Source: a virus
DNA: 64,000 bases
IMG/VR virus record: IMGVR_UViG_3300020581_000008
Span: 33,024 to 97,023 of that record
Direction: 5' to 3' (one strand)
Made by a program: the position numbers and the translations under genes. The first letter of the stretch is position 1, and each line of letters opens with the position of its first letter. The notes under the pieces are model-generated. The model was given only the letters and a program-made list of their open reading frames with translations, did not search any database and was not told the DNA's origin. Below, piece by piece: positions 16,101 to 26,083 of the stretch.

Positions 16101-19100
16101 GCGGGTCTCGATGCACAGCAGGCGGCGCTCAACAAGAGCAAGGTAGCGGCACAGCAAACCGGCACAGCACACCAAGATCTTGCTAAGGGCGTTCAGTCGG
16201 CCATCACGGCGATCAAGGATCAGATCGCCCTACAGGCTGTGGAAGCGGCCGATGCAGCGAAGGTAGCCCAGGCCGAGCTTGGCGGCGCCGAAGCCGTGCG
16301 CCAAGCCAGCATTGCGGCCGCTGCTGACAAGCAGATCCGCGAGGATGTCAACAAGCTGGTCAAGGCCGGCATGTCGGATAAGGCAGCCGAAACGCTTGTA
16401 GAAAAAACCTACGGCGACCAGATCAGAAAAAATGCTACCGATCTTTCCAACGCGGCGCAAGAAAAGGCGCGGGATGCAGCGATCTACCAGCAGGGCAAGA
16501 CGCTTGCCGAAGCCGAGGCGGTAGCGCAAGCAAAGGTTGCGGATGCTGCCAACGGCAACACATTCGCGAGCCAGCAGTTGACGGCGCAGTACCGCACAGA
16601 GCAAGAGATCGAACGCCTTTTTCCCAATATCCACTCGGCTGATGCCGAGGCGTTCAGCGCGAAGCAAGCCGCTATCGAAAACGCGCGGGTAGCGGGGGAA
16701 AAAGACAGCGCCGCCATGAAGGTGCAGGTGGAGGATTCTACCAAGCTCCGCGAGGCGGAAGCGGCGCTCAAGGACGCGATCGGCAACACTACGGCCAACA
16801 GCAAGGAGTTGGCGATCCAGCTTGAAGCAGAAAAGCGCATCAAGGAGCAGGGGGCGGCGGGCGACGCCGTAAAGGTTGCGGCAATCACAGCCGAGGTGCG
16901 CAGCACGCGCGACAGTGTTGATGCAGACAAAAACAAGATCGAAGTGCTGAAAGATCTCGCCAAATACACAGATGACGAGGTGAAAGCGGAAGCCAAGGTA
17001 CAGGATCTAGCTACGCGGCTGGGCATCGAGCGGCAGATGTCGCCTGCACTCGCTGCGATCGTTGCGCAATACAAGGAGCTGCGCACCGCATCCGAGGCTG
17101 TCAAGACGGAGGAGTTGGTCCAGATCGAGATCGCTAAAAAGAAGATCGATCTTAACGCCACGGGCGCGGCAGCGGCTATTGCCCAGATCCGCGCCGAGGT
17201 GATCGAGCGCGAAAAGACTCTCGATACGCTCGGCAAACAAGAGGAGGCACTCAAGCAGCTTGCCGATACCGAAAAGAGCGCGTCCGCGACGTTTGGTAGT
17301 GATCTCAAGAAGAGCGGCGAGGATGCCGTAGTCGCATGGTTAACCGGCACGCAGGTCAGTTTCAAGAACCTGCTTGTCCAGATGGATAAGGATTTTGCCG
17401 ATTGGTTGTTAAAGGCCGGCGAGCGGGCGCTACAGGAGAATCTCGCACAAAAGGCGCTCGGCAACCTCGATTCCACCTTTGGGGGCGGTGGCCTGCCGGG
17501 GCAGATCTCAGTAGCATTTTCAGGCTTGGATGCCGCAGCACAAAAAATAGCGCGGGCTGGCGACACGATGGCCGGAGCGGGGACCGTGCTTAGGGATTCC
17601 GCCGATATACATACGGCTGCCGCCGCTACGCAAACCGGCGCCGCCGCTACCCAGACGACGGCGGCCGTTGCCCACGGCGCCGCCGCTACGACGCAGGGCG
17701 CAGCGGCTGCCACAAATGTGGGGGCGGCGGCCACCCATGTTGTAGCTGCCGGGACGCAAGTTGGTGCGGCAGGTACGCAGGTGGGGGCAGGCACAACGCA
17801 AGTAGGGGCGAGCAGCACGCAGACGGGCGCCGCCGCCACCCAGTCCGTCGCGGCCGACACACAAGTGGCGGCGGCAAATGAGAATGCGGCCAGCGGCGCA
17901 GGCAATGCGGCCGGTGGGGGCGGCGGGCTCTTCGGGAACATCGGCAGTTGGTTTAGCGGGCTCGGTGCCGGCGCCATCGTGGGGTTGATCGGGGCGGCTG
18001 TAGTAATAGGCGCAGCGCTGATCGATTCACACCAGGTTGACGCTTGGCGCGCACGCCAATATTCCACGGAAGCCAACGTCAGCCTTACGTCTGGGCCGCA
18101 GTATAGCGCCACCGGCCACCTCCTCTCGGATTTCCCTGCCGGCGCTGTCAACCTTGGCATCGGCAACATGGATGCGACGGGGCAGAAGTTCTCCGAGGCA
18201 CTGCAATCATTTTTCATGAAGTTTGAACAAGCTACCGGCAGCATCTTGACGCAACTGCCCCATATCGAATTGCAGATCAAGGCCGACGGCAAGGATTATG
18301 CCGTCGTGGTCGCTGGCCAAGTCATTGGGTTCTTCCAGGACGTGGCGTCGGCCACAAATGCGGCTATCATTGCTGGCCTCAAGGCGGGTAATTGGAAAAA
18401 CCTGCCGCAGATCATCCAAGATTACATAACGAGCGCGACATCCCCCACGGGAAACCAGCCGGCAGGCGTTGACCCGAATGTCGTCCTGCAAAATGCCACG
18501 ACACTGAAGACCATTATGGACAACTATGCGCTTGCCCTCCAGGGGGCTGGCGCGGCGGTGTCCACTACGATGCAGGGCTTCATCGATGAAGCCGACAAGA
18601 TGCGCCAAGCCGTGCTGAGCATGCACCTGTCGGCACAAGACACCGCAACGATGCTTAGCCAGATCGACGCCACGTTGGCGATCAACATACAGGCCGAGCG
18701 CGATGCGCTTACAGGGCATAAAGAGTCGAATGCCCAGATGCAGGCGGAGGAGGCCGCGGCTTTCAACGCCAAGAAGGCTATCGCGGTGGCCCAGGTTCTA
18801 ATCGATGAACAGACCATCCTCAATATGATTGCCACGGCGGACGCAACGGCCGGCTTTGGGAATGCGATCGGCGGTGTAGGTGCTGGCATCGCCAGGACGG
18901 CCGAGGGGATGCTCAAGATCGTCGGAGTCGTTACGGGCGGCAGCCAAGCCTTGGTTGACGCTTACAACCAACTGGTGGCCGTAGAGCAGCAGCTCCAAAA
19001 GATACCCGACCTTAAGCCCGGCGATGTCAAGATCCCGGGCGGCAGCAGTTCCGGGGCCAGCAACGCGCAACAGCTTGCGGACATTTTTAAGCAATTTGAT

Positions 19101-20939
19101 GAGCGCAATCTCGGGGCCTACGGCAAGTCCCTCGCCGCGATCAACAAGACTTGGGACGACGCCGAGAAGCTCGCAGGCAAGAACCATGCGGCGCTCGAAA
19201 AAATCAACAAGGACCGCGCCATAGAGATCGCAGAGCTAAACGCACAGAGCCGTGCGGATATTTTTACTAAGGTGCGCGACTTCACGATGAACGGCAACGA
19301 TAGCGTTGCGAAGCAAATGGACCAGGTTGGCGATAGCGCCAATACGCTGATCGCCTCGCTGCGCGAGCTGTGGAAGGCGGGTGTTATCACAACCCAAGAG
19401 CTACACCAAAATGCCAACGCTGTCCGCGCAGCCGCAAAGGCGCAGCAGGCGGCGCTCCTCGCGGCCTTTGAAAAAACCGTCAGCGATTTTATCAATGCGG
19501 GTAGCGGCAAAGCGTTCGCCGTTACGAGCGCTGTCGATGCCGTGGGGGACAGCGCTGACAAGCTGATCGCGAGCCTTACGGCGCTTGCACAGTCTGGCTA
19601 CATCACGGCACAGCAGCTTGCGGACCAGTCCGCCGCCATCCGGCAAGCCGAGTTGCGGCAGCAGCAGGATATCGTCACGAATGCGGGTAACCAGTTGCTC
19701 CAAGAGCTTTACGGCTATCTGAAGGACGATAAGGATGCCGCGAAACTCAAGTATGACCTCACGGTAGCGGATCTCCAAATGCGGCGCGCGGAACTGGAAA
19801 TCGAGCTGACGACGCTCAATATGTCGAAGAGCATTTTGGCAGAGCTGGACCCGCTCATCGCAAAGGTGATCGCTGGCGGCCCAGCGCTCTTCGAAACAAA
19901 TAGCAGCACCAACGCGGCAGCGGCGAGTAGCGCGACAGCCCTGTCAAACGCGCTCGATAGCGCCGTCACGTCGCTTAAGGAATTCCGCGACAGCTTGGGG
20001 CTCGACACCGCGCTGTCACCCTACACGCCGATGCAGCAATTCCAGATGGCGCAGGCCACCTATCAGCAGACTGCGCAGTTGGCGCTTACCGGAAATGCCC
20101 AAGCGATTCAGCAGCTCTCGACCGATGCGAAACAATATCTCACTGCCGCGCGCGCTTATCTGGGGAGCACCGAGGGTTATACAGAGATTTTCGACGCCGT
20201 GATGGCGTTGCTCAACAACATCCTGGCGGCGTTCCCCCCCGCTAGCACTACGGGCAACCAGCCGGCGGGACAGTTGACCGGGCCGGCCGGCCAGCCGCCG
20301 GATTACGTACTGGCATACGGCCCGAATGGTCAAACGGTACTCGTGCCGCCTGGCGCTGCCCTTGGCCCCGGGTGGAGTTTTGATCCGCAGCCACCCCCGC
20401 CGCCGGGCGGAGGCCCGAACATCGGCGGCGATCCGACGCACGGCCATGGCCCCGTGCCACCACCTAGTGGCGTGACGCCCCCCCCACCTGATCCGGCGGC
20501 GGCACTACAGACTCTGGCTGACAATGCAACTACGGCCGCTGCGAATCTCGGGGCACTCGCCACCGGCTTCACTACGCTCGCGCAGGCACTTGCCGCAATG
20601 GCGGCGTCATTGCACGGACATGTGCCGGGCTTTGCGCTGGGAGGCGTTGTGTCGGGTGACCAGTTGGTGCGGGTAGGTGAGGGTGGGCCGGAGGCAATTA
20701 TCCCGCTGGCGGGCGGCAGGGCCGTGCCTGTGCGGATTCAGGGCGGCGGCGCGCCAGCGGCCAGTAGTGACACCGGTGCGGTTGCAGCAGAAATCAGGGC
20801 GCTGCACGGCACGCTGATGACCGGTATCGTGCGGCTTGAGAAGGCGATTCTGAGCCAAGCTAGAGAGAACGCCACCACAAAGACTGCCGCGCAGCGCGCC
20901 AGCTCGCTTGTGCTTGTGGGGCGCCAAGTGAAGCAATGA
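13164..20939 (+). CDS. Tape measure protein
   Basis: A 2591-residue protein after the tail chaperones. A membrane-like helix near 345-365 is followed by a TP901-type core domain at about 365-640 (FENSMTRLQTLVGVSKTEA, then AVHVGFDDVISSIASFTRMG, then AAKIIPN-like segments). Long Ala-rich coiled coils, hydrophobic segments near 730-780, twelve heptads of AATQxGA type (DNA 17622-17873), a glycine-rich membrane-like segment near 1600, and Pro-rich stretches near 2350-2440 follow. A typical end motif (GFALGGVVSGDQLVRVGEGGPE) is present. At roughly 1.5 angstrom per residue the tail would be nearly 0.4 micrometre, long for a siphovirus. Confidence 0.9.
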   Translation: MADSESLLISVDPGGVVSGVRVAAASLDQLKASAASALTGVSGVTQAAGAFTGAASGMAQAAGTVTVALRTQSGAISQIAAQQAVMAQATQALATKYAGATGDMAAATTEWKAKVQEVYTYLLTGKEAFGSWATAGVTSYREVIDAVAEVETSLGLLMLTQGTYTTTAATATSATITEAAAMDALAAAIVQVREAQAATAGTGAVAGATQATTGVVNVTAIEAEAAARGADTTALNAEAAAAARLDAVLTDLAGKTTAASLRVMVAGDAPALALVNAELEQRDALIAAGAAMYSKEGEFIILNEAGAAAVRTQVVALQEQQAALAAVNAEQAETAGALGNIEAIGARMVIRMVLMGIVLALGAVVTKSVEAATAFENSMTRLQTLVGVSKTEADSYRGAMADIAVSTGQTADENAKAMFAITSEGMRGQSALDLLKASAEGAAVGLGDQTVVARTAAAAIEAYGAQNLSAKEAIGGLILAAREGNTTVESIASAFGRVLGVAAAVHVGFDDVISSIASFTRMGVSAQEAATGLRSTIQALELRNTKGANDALKTIGMSVASLREEIQSKGLAASLVDIVAKFNAAGSGAEAMAKIIPNIRGLAEVLSNANSQATAYVGISERVHAEMGTALDDANKIAEQNPANVFRQMTAAVGVAAIAIASGLLPQLVGVANAIKEAATSGDLQKWASVAATAFGGVVEIGKVLAAILANLPFLITAYAGSLAIAAAAETSVADAGAFVALRLEAIGAAIAANPVGAAAAAFVLLALAMNRVAVESIADSNAFLDETARMAAQEPVLARLRQGYDVLTKSIRDQGDALRENRDKGTVTAVPASTPSGSVTPGFGAQASTSANSFLGQMDAINKAYQVQVQAAGQDKTAVAAADAERTHEITNLQVSTQAFLDHARAVLTDRDAALKDQIANRDLVAEQLRQAQQRPTVRIGGADPITVRNPAIDQNAAALQNLNNQIKTNTTQLANDKAGLDAQQAALNKSKVAAQQTGTAHQDLAKGVQSAITAIKDQIALQAVEAADAAKVAQAELGGAEAVRQASIAAAADKQIREDVNKLVKAGMSDKAAETLVEKTYGDQIRKNATDLSNAAQEKARDAAIYQQGKTLAEAEAVAQAKVADAANGNTFASQQLTAQYRTEQEIERLFPNIHSADAEAFSAKQAAIENARVAGEKDSAAMKVQVEDSTKLREAEAALKDAIGNTTANSKELAIQLEAEKRIKEQGAAGDAVKVAAITAEVRSTRDSVDADKNKIEVLKDLAKYTDDEVKAEAKVQDLATRLGIERQMSPALAAIVAQYKELRTASEAVKTEELVQIEIAKKKIDLNATGAAAAIAQIRAEVIEREKTLDTLGKQEEALKQLADTEKSASATFGSDLKKSGEDAVVAWLTGTQVSFKNLLVQMDKDFADWLLKAGERALQENLAQKALGNLDSTFGGGGLPGQISVAFSGLDAAAQKIARAGDTMAGAGTVLRDSADIHTAAAATQTGAAATQTTAAVAHGAAATTQGAAAATNVGAAATHVVAAGTQVGAAGTQVGAGTTQVGASSTQTGAAATQSVAADTQVAAANENAASGAGNAAGGGGGLFGNIGSWFSGLGAGAIVGLIGAAVVIGAALIDSHQVDAWRARQYSTEANVSLTSGPQYSATGHLLSDFPAGAVNLGIGNMDATGQKFSEALQSFFMKFEQATGSILTQLPHIELQIKADGKDYAVVVAGQVIGFFQDVASATNAAIIAGLKAGNWKNLPQIIQDYITSATSPTGNQPAGVDPNVVLQNATTLKTIMDNYALALQGAGAAVSTTMQGFIDEADKMRQAVLSMHLSAQDTATMLSQIDATLAINIQAERDALTGHKESNAQMQAEEAAAFNAKKAIAVAQVLIDEQTILNMIATADATAGFGNAIGGVGAGIARTAEGMLKIVGVVTGGSQALVDAYNQLVAVEQQLQKIPDLKPGDVKIPGGSSSGASNAQQLADIFKQFDERNLGAYGKSLAAINKTWDDAEKLAGKNHAALEKINKDRAIEIAELNAQSRADIFTKVRDFTMNGNDSVAKQMDQVGDSANTLIASLRELWKAGVITTQELHQNANAVRAAAKAQQAALLAAFEKTVSDFINAGSGKAFAVTSAVDAVGDSADKLIASLTALAQSGYITAQQLADQSAAIRQAELRQQQDIVTNAGNQLLQELYGYLKDDKDAAKLKYDLTVADLQMRRAELEIELTTLNMSKSILAELDPLIAKVIAGGPALFETNSSTNAAAASSATALSNALDSAVTSLKEFRDSLGLDTALSPYTPMQQFQMAQATYQQTAQLALTGNAQAIQQLSTDAKQYLTAARAYLGSTEGYTEIFDAVMALLNNILAAFPPASTTGNQPAGQLTGPAGQPPDYVLAYGPNGQTVLVPPGAALGPGWSFDPQPPPPPGGGPNIGGDPTHGHGPVPPPSGVTPPPPDPAAALQTLADNATTAAANLGALATGFTTLAQALAAMAASLHGHVPGFALGGVVSGDQLVRVGEGGPEAIIPLAGGRAVPVRIQGGGAPAASSDTGAVAAEIRALHGTLMTGIVRLEKAILSQARENATTKTAAQRASSLVLVGRQVKQ
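17622..17873 (+). repeat. Heptad repeat array inside the tape measure gene
   Basis: About twelve tandem seven-residue units with consensus A-A-T-Q-x-G-A are encoded here, just before the glycine-rich hydrophobic segment. The DNA units are not identical, so this is an old amino-acid repeat rather than a recent duplication. It may form a coiled or beta-roll spacer and allow tail length to vary. Confidence 0.7.
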
Positions 20940-23900
20940 GCGCCTATACGGACTTGCTGGCCGATGCGGACGCGCAGCTTGCGCTCCTTGTGGTGGTGTC
21001 GGGGCTCAACGCGCAATCCGGCCTCGTGGAGACGTACTACTTCTGCGACCAGGGGACGGCCAATACACCCGCGAGCGGCTTCATCACGGAGCCAACCGAT
21101 ACGCCGGCCAACCAGATCTTCGAACCGCGAATCATCTCGGCGCTATCGATCGACGCGTCTGTCGCGCAAAAGGACCAGTTTGGGGGCGAGAGCTTTCCCG
21201 CCTATGGCCCGTGGCAGTTTGACAACACGGATGGCGGCAGCGCAACGCTCACGTCCCTCGTGGTTAGCGGCAATATCGCAACGGCTGCGTGTGCAAACCC
21301 GCACCCGTGGGGCAACGGCGCCCTAATCTCGATCCGCGGTGCGGCAAGCGCCGTCTACAACGTCACGCGGCAGCCCGTCACGGTGCCGGACGGCCCAGCG
21401 CCCACCACGTTTAGCTTTCCACTCGTGACGGCCAACGCCACGGTCAGCGGGCCGCTTACCGCCACAAGCGGCCTCGACAATTGGCGGACGCTTTCGTTTG
21501 ATGGGCAGTTGCTCATCGCGTACATCGTCGGCACGCGCTTTAACGGTACGGTTGTGGGTTGGGCGCAGGCAGGCGTCCCGTTTACCGGTACGGTGGCGGG
21601 TGACGCACTGGTGGACGAGCAGAAAGCCACCCTGAATGCGCGTGACCTATCGGCGTATCTTTCGCGCGACGTGCAGACCCACCTCTACCGCGGCATGTCG
21701 AATTGCCTTGCGCTGGATGGCGCCACGCAGTATGCCGTCCTGACGAGTTTCGCAAGCAGCGCCGAAAAGACGTACGAGTGCTGGTTCCGCTGCAAGGGCA
21801 ACAACGGCGCGGCCAACACCCAGACGGTTGCGTTTCAGGGGGTGCAGACCGGCGCGAATAACGAGGACTGGCACATTCAGATCGACACCGCGGGGCACGT
21901 TGGGTTTGTGGTATACAACGGGGGCGCCAGCAGCGTGGCCGTGACGGCAAGCACCGCAGACTACCGCGACGGAAAATGGCACCACGCGGCTTTGGCCATC
22001 ACGACGGCTGGCGCGCTGATGTCAGCCTATTTGGACGGCGTGCTGGTCGGCACCGCGACACCGGGTGCCTTCACGGTGCGTACCGGGAACCTCGTGGCGG
22101 GTGTCGGCACGGGTGGCAACTATTTCTACGGCGAGATCGACGAGATCCGGTTCTGGTCCGTCGCGTTGGGGCAGCTTGAGATCCAGCAAAACATGGCACG
22201 CGAGCGCGTAGCGGACAGCCGCATGCGCGGCTATTGGCGTTGTAACGACAACATCAATAACTCGCTCTTTGACGCCAGCAACAACGGGCTCACCGGCAGG
22301 CTCACGGGCAACGTTGCGAACAATATGTGGACGTGGTCGGGCGAAGGTTACCCCGACATTGCGGGCCAGCAGAAGCCCTTTGCCGTAGGGCCAATTGCAG
22401 AATTTTCCCCTACGCTCGTGGACCCCGGCAGGCTTATCTACCAGGCCCATGACGGCGCCATCCTTGGTGTCCCGTGGGTTTGGGACAAGACGGGGCCGCT
22501 CACGCCGGCTGTGAGTTGGCAGATACTAGACGCGGCGCGCGGCTTTCTCCAATTGCTCGTCGCGCCGCAAGGTAAGATCTCATGCAGCGTCCAGCCGGCT
22601 ACGAACATCTTTGGTAGTTGCCTGAGCTTTGACGGCGCTACGGGCTTTGCGAGTGCCACCTCGATGCCGTGCCCTGCCGGCAGCATGTCGCTCGAGGCAC
22701 TCGTGCGCCTGCGGGCGATGAACGCGGCAAACGTAAAGATCGCTACCTTTTCGGCAAGTGGCGGCGTTGCGGCCGGGTTGCGGCAAGTGCAGTTTATGGC
22801 TGCTGGCCTAGCGCAGTTTAGCGTCCGGAACGACGCTGGCACTGCCTATAGCGCGACAGCTGCCGTGCCGGCAACACCAGGCTTGTGGTATTGGGTGGCG
22901 GGCGTGCTGGACGTACCGAACTTGCTGTTGACTCTCTATGTCAACGGCATTTCTGTCGCCACTGCCGCTGTGACAGGCACATTCAACACCGTGCTGTCCA
23001 ACTTTTACATCGGGCGCCGCGATGATGCTGCGCAATACTTCCCTGGCGAGATCGACGAGGTACGCATCTGGAATGTTGTGCTCTCGGCCGCGACGATCAA
23101 CGCCAACATGATGCGCGAATTGGCCGGCAACGAAACAGGCCTCGTGCACTATTGGGACTTTGACGACAACGCCGGCACCACAACGGCCGATGAGGTAGCG
23201 GGTGGCGCTACCGTGACGCTTGGCGGCCCAGCGGGTGTTGCGGCCTCAAGCACCGCCATCAGTGTGTCGAGCACGGACAACAGCTACAACCGTGCGGCGG
23301 GTAGTTTCGTGGCGGACGGCTTTACGGTGGGGCAACTGGTGCAGGCTTTTGGTTTCGCCAACGGCGCCAACAACGTGCAGTCCCGGATCGTGACGGTTGC
23401 GGCTGGCAAGATCACGGTCAACGTCTTGCTCACCACCGAGGCGGCTGCCACTGGCCAGACGCTTATCACAGCGGCCGGCTGCGCATGGGCGCCGTCGCGC
23501 TATTCGCGGGCAGACCTCGCGTACTGGCTCGTGACGGCCTCGCCCAATGCGCCGCTCAAGCCGGCGCAGATCGCCCTCGCGTCTTTCGTGCAGTTCAACA
23601 TCGACGATAGCAGCGACAACGGCGAGTTGTGCGAGGCAAAGAAGGCGCGCACCTTCCTATCTGTCCTGGACGCGCTCATCAATTGGGACGGCTACTACGG
23701 CGGTACGCGCGCTGGCCTATTGCAGGTTGCATGCTTCAACCCGCCGACCGGCCTGACGTCAGCTGGCGACTTTGACGACAGCGCCATTACGGGCGATCTC
23801 GTACCAGTTGCACAGGCGCTCCCGGTCTACGGCGTACAGGTCCAATATGCCCAAAATTGGGCAGTTTCTAGCCCGCAAGATATCATCGGGATCATTCAGT

Positions 23901-24247
23901 CGAACAGCGCGCGGTACAGCTTCGCCACTAACCAATGGCGCACGGCGCCCAGCGGCCAGACGGTGCCGACCAGCACGTACCCAGATGGCGGCCTGCTGCT
24001 CGTCCCCACGACGCTACAGAGCCAAGCCGCGGCCCAAACGCTGTCGGACCGCCTTTACGGTATATACTCCGTACGGCATGACTACTACGAGGCGCCGCTA
24101 ACGATCGTGCCGCTCTCCCTCGATACGGGTGCGGAGATCACCTTGCAGCGCAACCGGCTGGGCCTAGATGGCAAGCGGTGGTTCCGCCTCGTGGGGTACA
24201 AGACGGATGTCGATTTGCGGCAGATGACCGCTAAAGTGTGGGCCTGA
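20936..24247 (+). CDS. Tail tip protein with two LamG-like domains
   Basis: An 1103-residue protein that overlaps the tape measure stop as ATGA. The N-terminal 250 residues and the C-terminal 250 residues look like baseplate hub/distal tail modules. Between them are two LamG/concanavalin-type jelly rolls at about 260-425 and 560-735, each with a DGxWHHAALAI- or WYWVAGVLD-like strand and a final GEIDEIRFWSVAL or GEIDEVRIWNVVL motif. A small beta domain at about 773-845 is related to the insert in the tail tube. LamG domains bind glycans, so this is probably a receptor-contacting tail tip component. Confidence 0.75.
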   Translation: MSAYTDLLADADAQLALLVVVSGLNAQSGLVETYYFCDQGTANTPASGFITEPTDTPANQIFEPRIISALSIDASVAQKDQFGGESFPAYGPWQFDNTDGGSATLTSLVVSGNIATAACANPHPWGNGALISIRGAASAVYNVTRQPVTVPDGPAPTTFSFPLVTANATVSGPLTATSGLDNWRTLSFDGQLLIAYIVGTRFNGTVVGWAQAGVPFTGTVAGDALVDEQKATLNARDLSAYLSRDVQTHLYRGMSNCLALDGATQYAVLTSFASSAEKTYECWFRCKGNNGAANTQTVAFQGVQTGANNEDWHIQIDTAGHVGFVVYNGGASSVAVTASTADYRDGKWHHAALAITTAGALMSAYLDGVLVGTATPGAFTVRTGNLVAGVGTGGNYFYGEIDEIRFWSVALGQLEIQQNMARERVADSRMRGYWRCNDNINNSLFDASNNGLTGRLTGNVANNMWTWSGEGYPDIAGQQKPFAVGPIAEFSPTLVDPGRLIYQAHDGAILGVPWVWDKTGPLTPAVSWQILDAARGFLQLLVAPQGKISCSVQPATNIFGSCLSFDGATGFASATSMPCPAGSMSLEALVRLRAMNAANVKIATFSASGGVAAGLRQVQFMAAGLAQFSVRNDAGTAYSATAAVPATPGLWYWVAGVLDVPNLLLTLYVNGISVATAAVTGTFNTVLSNFYIGRRDDAAQYFPGEIDEVRIWNVVLSAATINANMMRELAGNETGLVHYWDFDDNAGTTTADEVAGGATVTLGGPAGVAASSTAISVSSTDNSYNRAAGSFVADGFTVGQLVQAFGFANGANNVQSRIVTVAAGKITVNVLLTTEAAATGQTLITAAGCAWAPSRYSRADLAYWLVTASPNAPLKPAQIALASFVQFNIDDSSDNGELCEAKKARTFLSVLDALINWDGYYGGTRAGLLQVACFNPPTGLTSAGDFDDSAITGDLVPVAQALPVYGVQVQYAQNWAVSSPQDIIGIIQSNSARYSFATNQWRTAPSGQTVPTSTYPDGGLLLVPTTLQSQAAAQTLSDRLYGIYSVRHDYYEAPLTIVPLSLDTGAEITLQRNRLGLDGKRWFRLVGYKTDVDLRQMTAKVWA

Positions 24248-24248
24248 G

Positions 24249-25667
24249 ATGCCGGGTAGTGTTCTGCTCAACACGAACATCGCGTTGCTTGGGCTGCCCA
24301 ACCTCGCCGACAGCGCCACTCTAACGAGCAGCCCCGTTGCAGTCAGTGCAAACGGGCAACCGCTCTCTGCGGCCAACCTACAAAACCCTGCGCTCCCGGT
24401 TGTCTGGCGCAGCGCCAGTAGGGCCAGTCCCTTTGCCACCTATATTGCGGGTAATATGGGCGGCTTTGCACGTACCGTGTCGGGCATTGCGTTCATCGGC
24501 CATTCTCTTAACGGCTATACGCAAGCGTATAACTCGCCACCCGTTGCGACAGCGCAGTGGCGGTGGCGCAGTGCTGGTTGGGCAGGCAGCCAAATCTACC
24601 CTATTTTGTGCAAAACTACTCCGCTTGCGATCTTAACATCAACGAATCTCTCCGGTGCCGTTAGTGCAATTCAAGACCCCGATCCAGAGAATTGGGACGC
24701 GAATTGGCTCACTGCGACTAGCGGTGGTAGCAATACGTCCCTTCGGATATCGTTTGCAAATCCTACATATATGCAATTGGGTACGGCCGCAACAACCAAT
24801 AACAACACCACAACTTTACCAATCGCACAGATCTTTTACGTAACGGTGCGGCGCACCTCGGGCGGCGGCGGCACAGCCCCGACCGTTGCGTTTACGCTCT
24901 ACGAAAATGGCGTGTCCAGGGGCACGATTACTGGCGGTGGACCAGTGTCATCAACTACCGGCGTCACATATGTTATTTTTTGGTCTGGCGCGTCCCTGTC
25001 TAACCAGGGGGACGATGGGCGCGTGCAGTTACAGATCGACGGCGCAGCGGCCGGTGGCAATACGGTGGAGATCGGGGCCGCTGGTTGGGCTAAAGAAATA
25101 GTGGCGGGCAGCGGCTACACCTACAATGATTCCGGCTGGATGCCGGTAGTGTTGCCGTTGTCGTACCCGTCCTATACCTCGCCGTTGACGGAGACGTACT
25201 TCCCCGGGGCTATCAACGTAGATAGCTTTTTCCTCGACTTTCAGGATTCAGGGAACGTCAATAACTATCTCCAAGCCGGCCGGCTAATTGTCTCAGTAGC
25301 GTATACCTTTGCGGTGGGCGTGGACTATGGGTGGGGCATCTCCTACAATGACTATTCAGGTAAAGCGCGCACCAAAGGCGGCCAGCCGGTAAACAACCGC
25401 ACGTATCGGGTGCGTGAATTTGTGGGCCAGCTGACAGCCCTGACGCAGACCGAGGCATATACAATTCTCGACAACTTGGACAGAATGAAGGGCACGACGG
25501 GAGATTTCCTCTGCATCGTGCACCCGGACGATCCCAACTACCGCTATATGCGCACCATGTATTGTCAGCAGTTGCTACTCAATGGTGCGCAAAACCAAGA
25601 CGCACTGATTTCGCAGTGGAACATCGATCACTACCAACGCAAACTGCTCTTCGAGGAACGCCTGTAA
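24249..25667 (+). CDS. Putative distal tail/baseplate protein
   Basis: A 472-residue beta-rich protein one base after the LamG tail protein. It has many Gly/Ser/Thr/Asn turns and a C-terminal helical part with LTALTQTEAYTILDNLDRMKG, then MRTMYCQQLLLNG and WNIDHYQRKLLFEERL. Such C-termini are seen in tail tip proteins of siphoviruses. No specific family is recognised. It is the last gene of the tail module. Confidence 0.6.
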   Translation: MPGSVLLNTNIALLGLPNLADSATLTSSPVAVSANGQPLSAANLQNPALPVVWRSASRASPFATYIAGNMGGFARTVSGIAFIGHSLNGYTQAYNSPPVATAQWRWRSAGWAGSQIYPILCKTTPLAILTSTNLSGAVSAIQDPDPENWDANWLTATSGGSNTSLRISFANPTYMQLGTAATTNNNTTTLPIAQIFYVTVRRTSGGGGTAPTVAFTLYENGVSRGTITGGGPVSSTTGVTYVIFWSGASLSNQGDDGRVQLQIDGAAAGGNTVEIGAAGWAKEIVAGSGYTYNDSGWMPVVLPLSYPSYTSPLTETYFPGAINVDSFFLDFQDSGNVNNYLQAGRLIVSVAYTFAVGVDYGWGISYNDYSGKARTKGGQPVNNRTYRVREFVGQLTALTQTEAYTILDNLDRMKGTTGDFLCIVHPDDPNYRYMRTMYCQQLLLNGAQNQDALISQWNIDHYQRKLLFEERL

Positions 25668-25669
25668 TG

Positions 25670-26083
25670 CTAGGGGCAACTCGCGGGCAACGAGAAGACG
25701 TCAACGATATAGGTCTGCCCGAACTCGTCGCGCAGCGCGTTGACGTGGCCGGCCACCCGGATACAGGTGCCCGCGCTCATCAGCCGGCAGTTGATCGGGC
25801 TGTCGGGCGGCACATAGACGCCACCCGGGAGGTGCAGGGCGCTGTTGATCTGCTGGGTAGTGACTTCAATGTACGGATCACCCACACTAGGGCCGTAGGT
25901 GTTGTCCACCAGCGCGCAGATCGTGCGTCCGTCGGGCGCCTGCATGAAGATGGAGGTTGCCTGTCCAAACTCGCGCGGGTCTGCCACGGTGCCCTTGACG
26001 GGGCCAAAATAGCCGACTATCTGCGCTGGTACCTGACTGGCGGTAAGGGCCAAACCGAGTGCGGCGATCAACAAACTGCGCAT
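25670..26083 (-). CDS. Secreted protein encoded against the late genes
   Basis: A 137-residue protein with a clear signal peptide (MRSLLIAALGLALTASQVPA, then QIVG). The ATG at 26083 is preceded by GGAGG at 5 bases, better than an upstream in-frame start. The mature part holds two Cys pairs that could be disulphides (ICALVDNTY, INCRLMSAGTCIRVAG, and a final Cys-Pro) and a small beta fold. It is convergent with the tail gene (2-base gap) and the only minus-strand gene among plus-strand late genes, which suggests a moron with its own promoter. A cell-envelope role such as superinfection exclusion is speculation. Confidence 0.65.
   Translation of the reverse strand: MRSLLIAALGLALTASQVPAQIVGYFGPVKGTVADPREFGQATSIFMQAPDGRTICALVDNTYGPSVGDPYIEVTTQQINSALHLPGGVYVPPDSPINCRLMSAGTCIRVAGHVNALRDEFGQTYIVDVFSLPASCP

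Noticed and set aside
20936-24247. Diversity-generating retroelement acting on the LamG tail protein
   Set aside because: No reverse transcriptase and no template repeat of a variable C-terminus were found.
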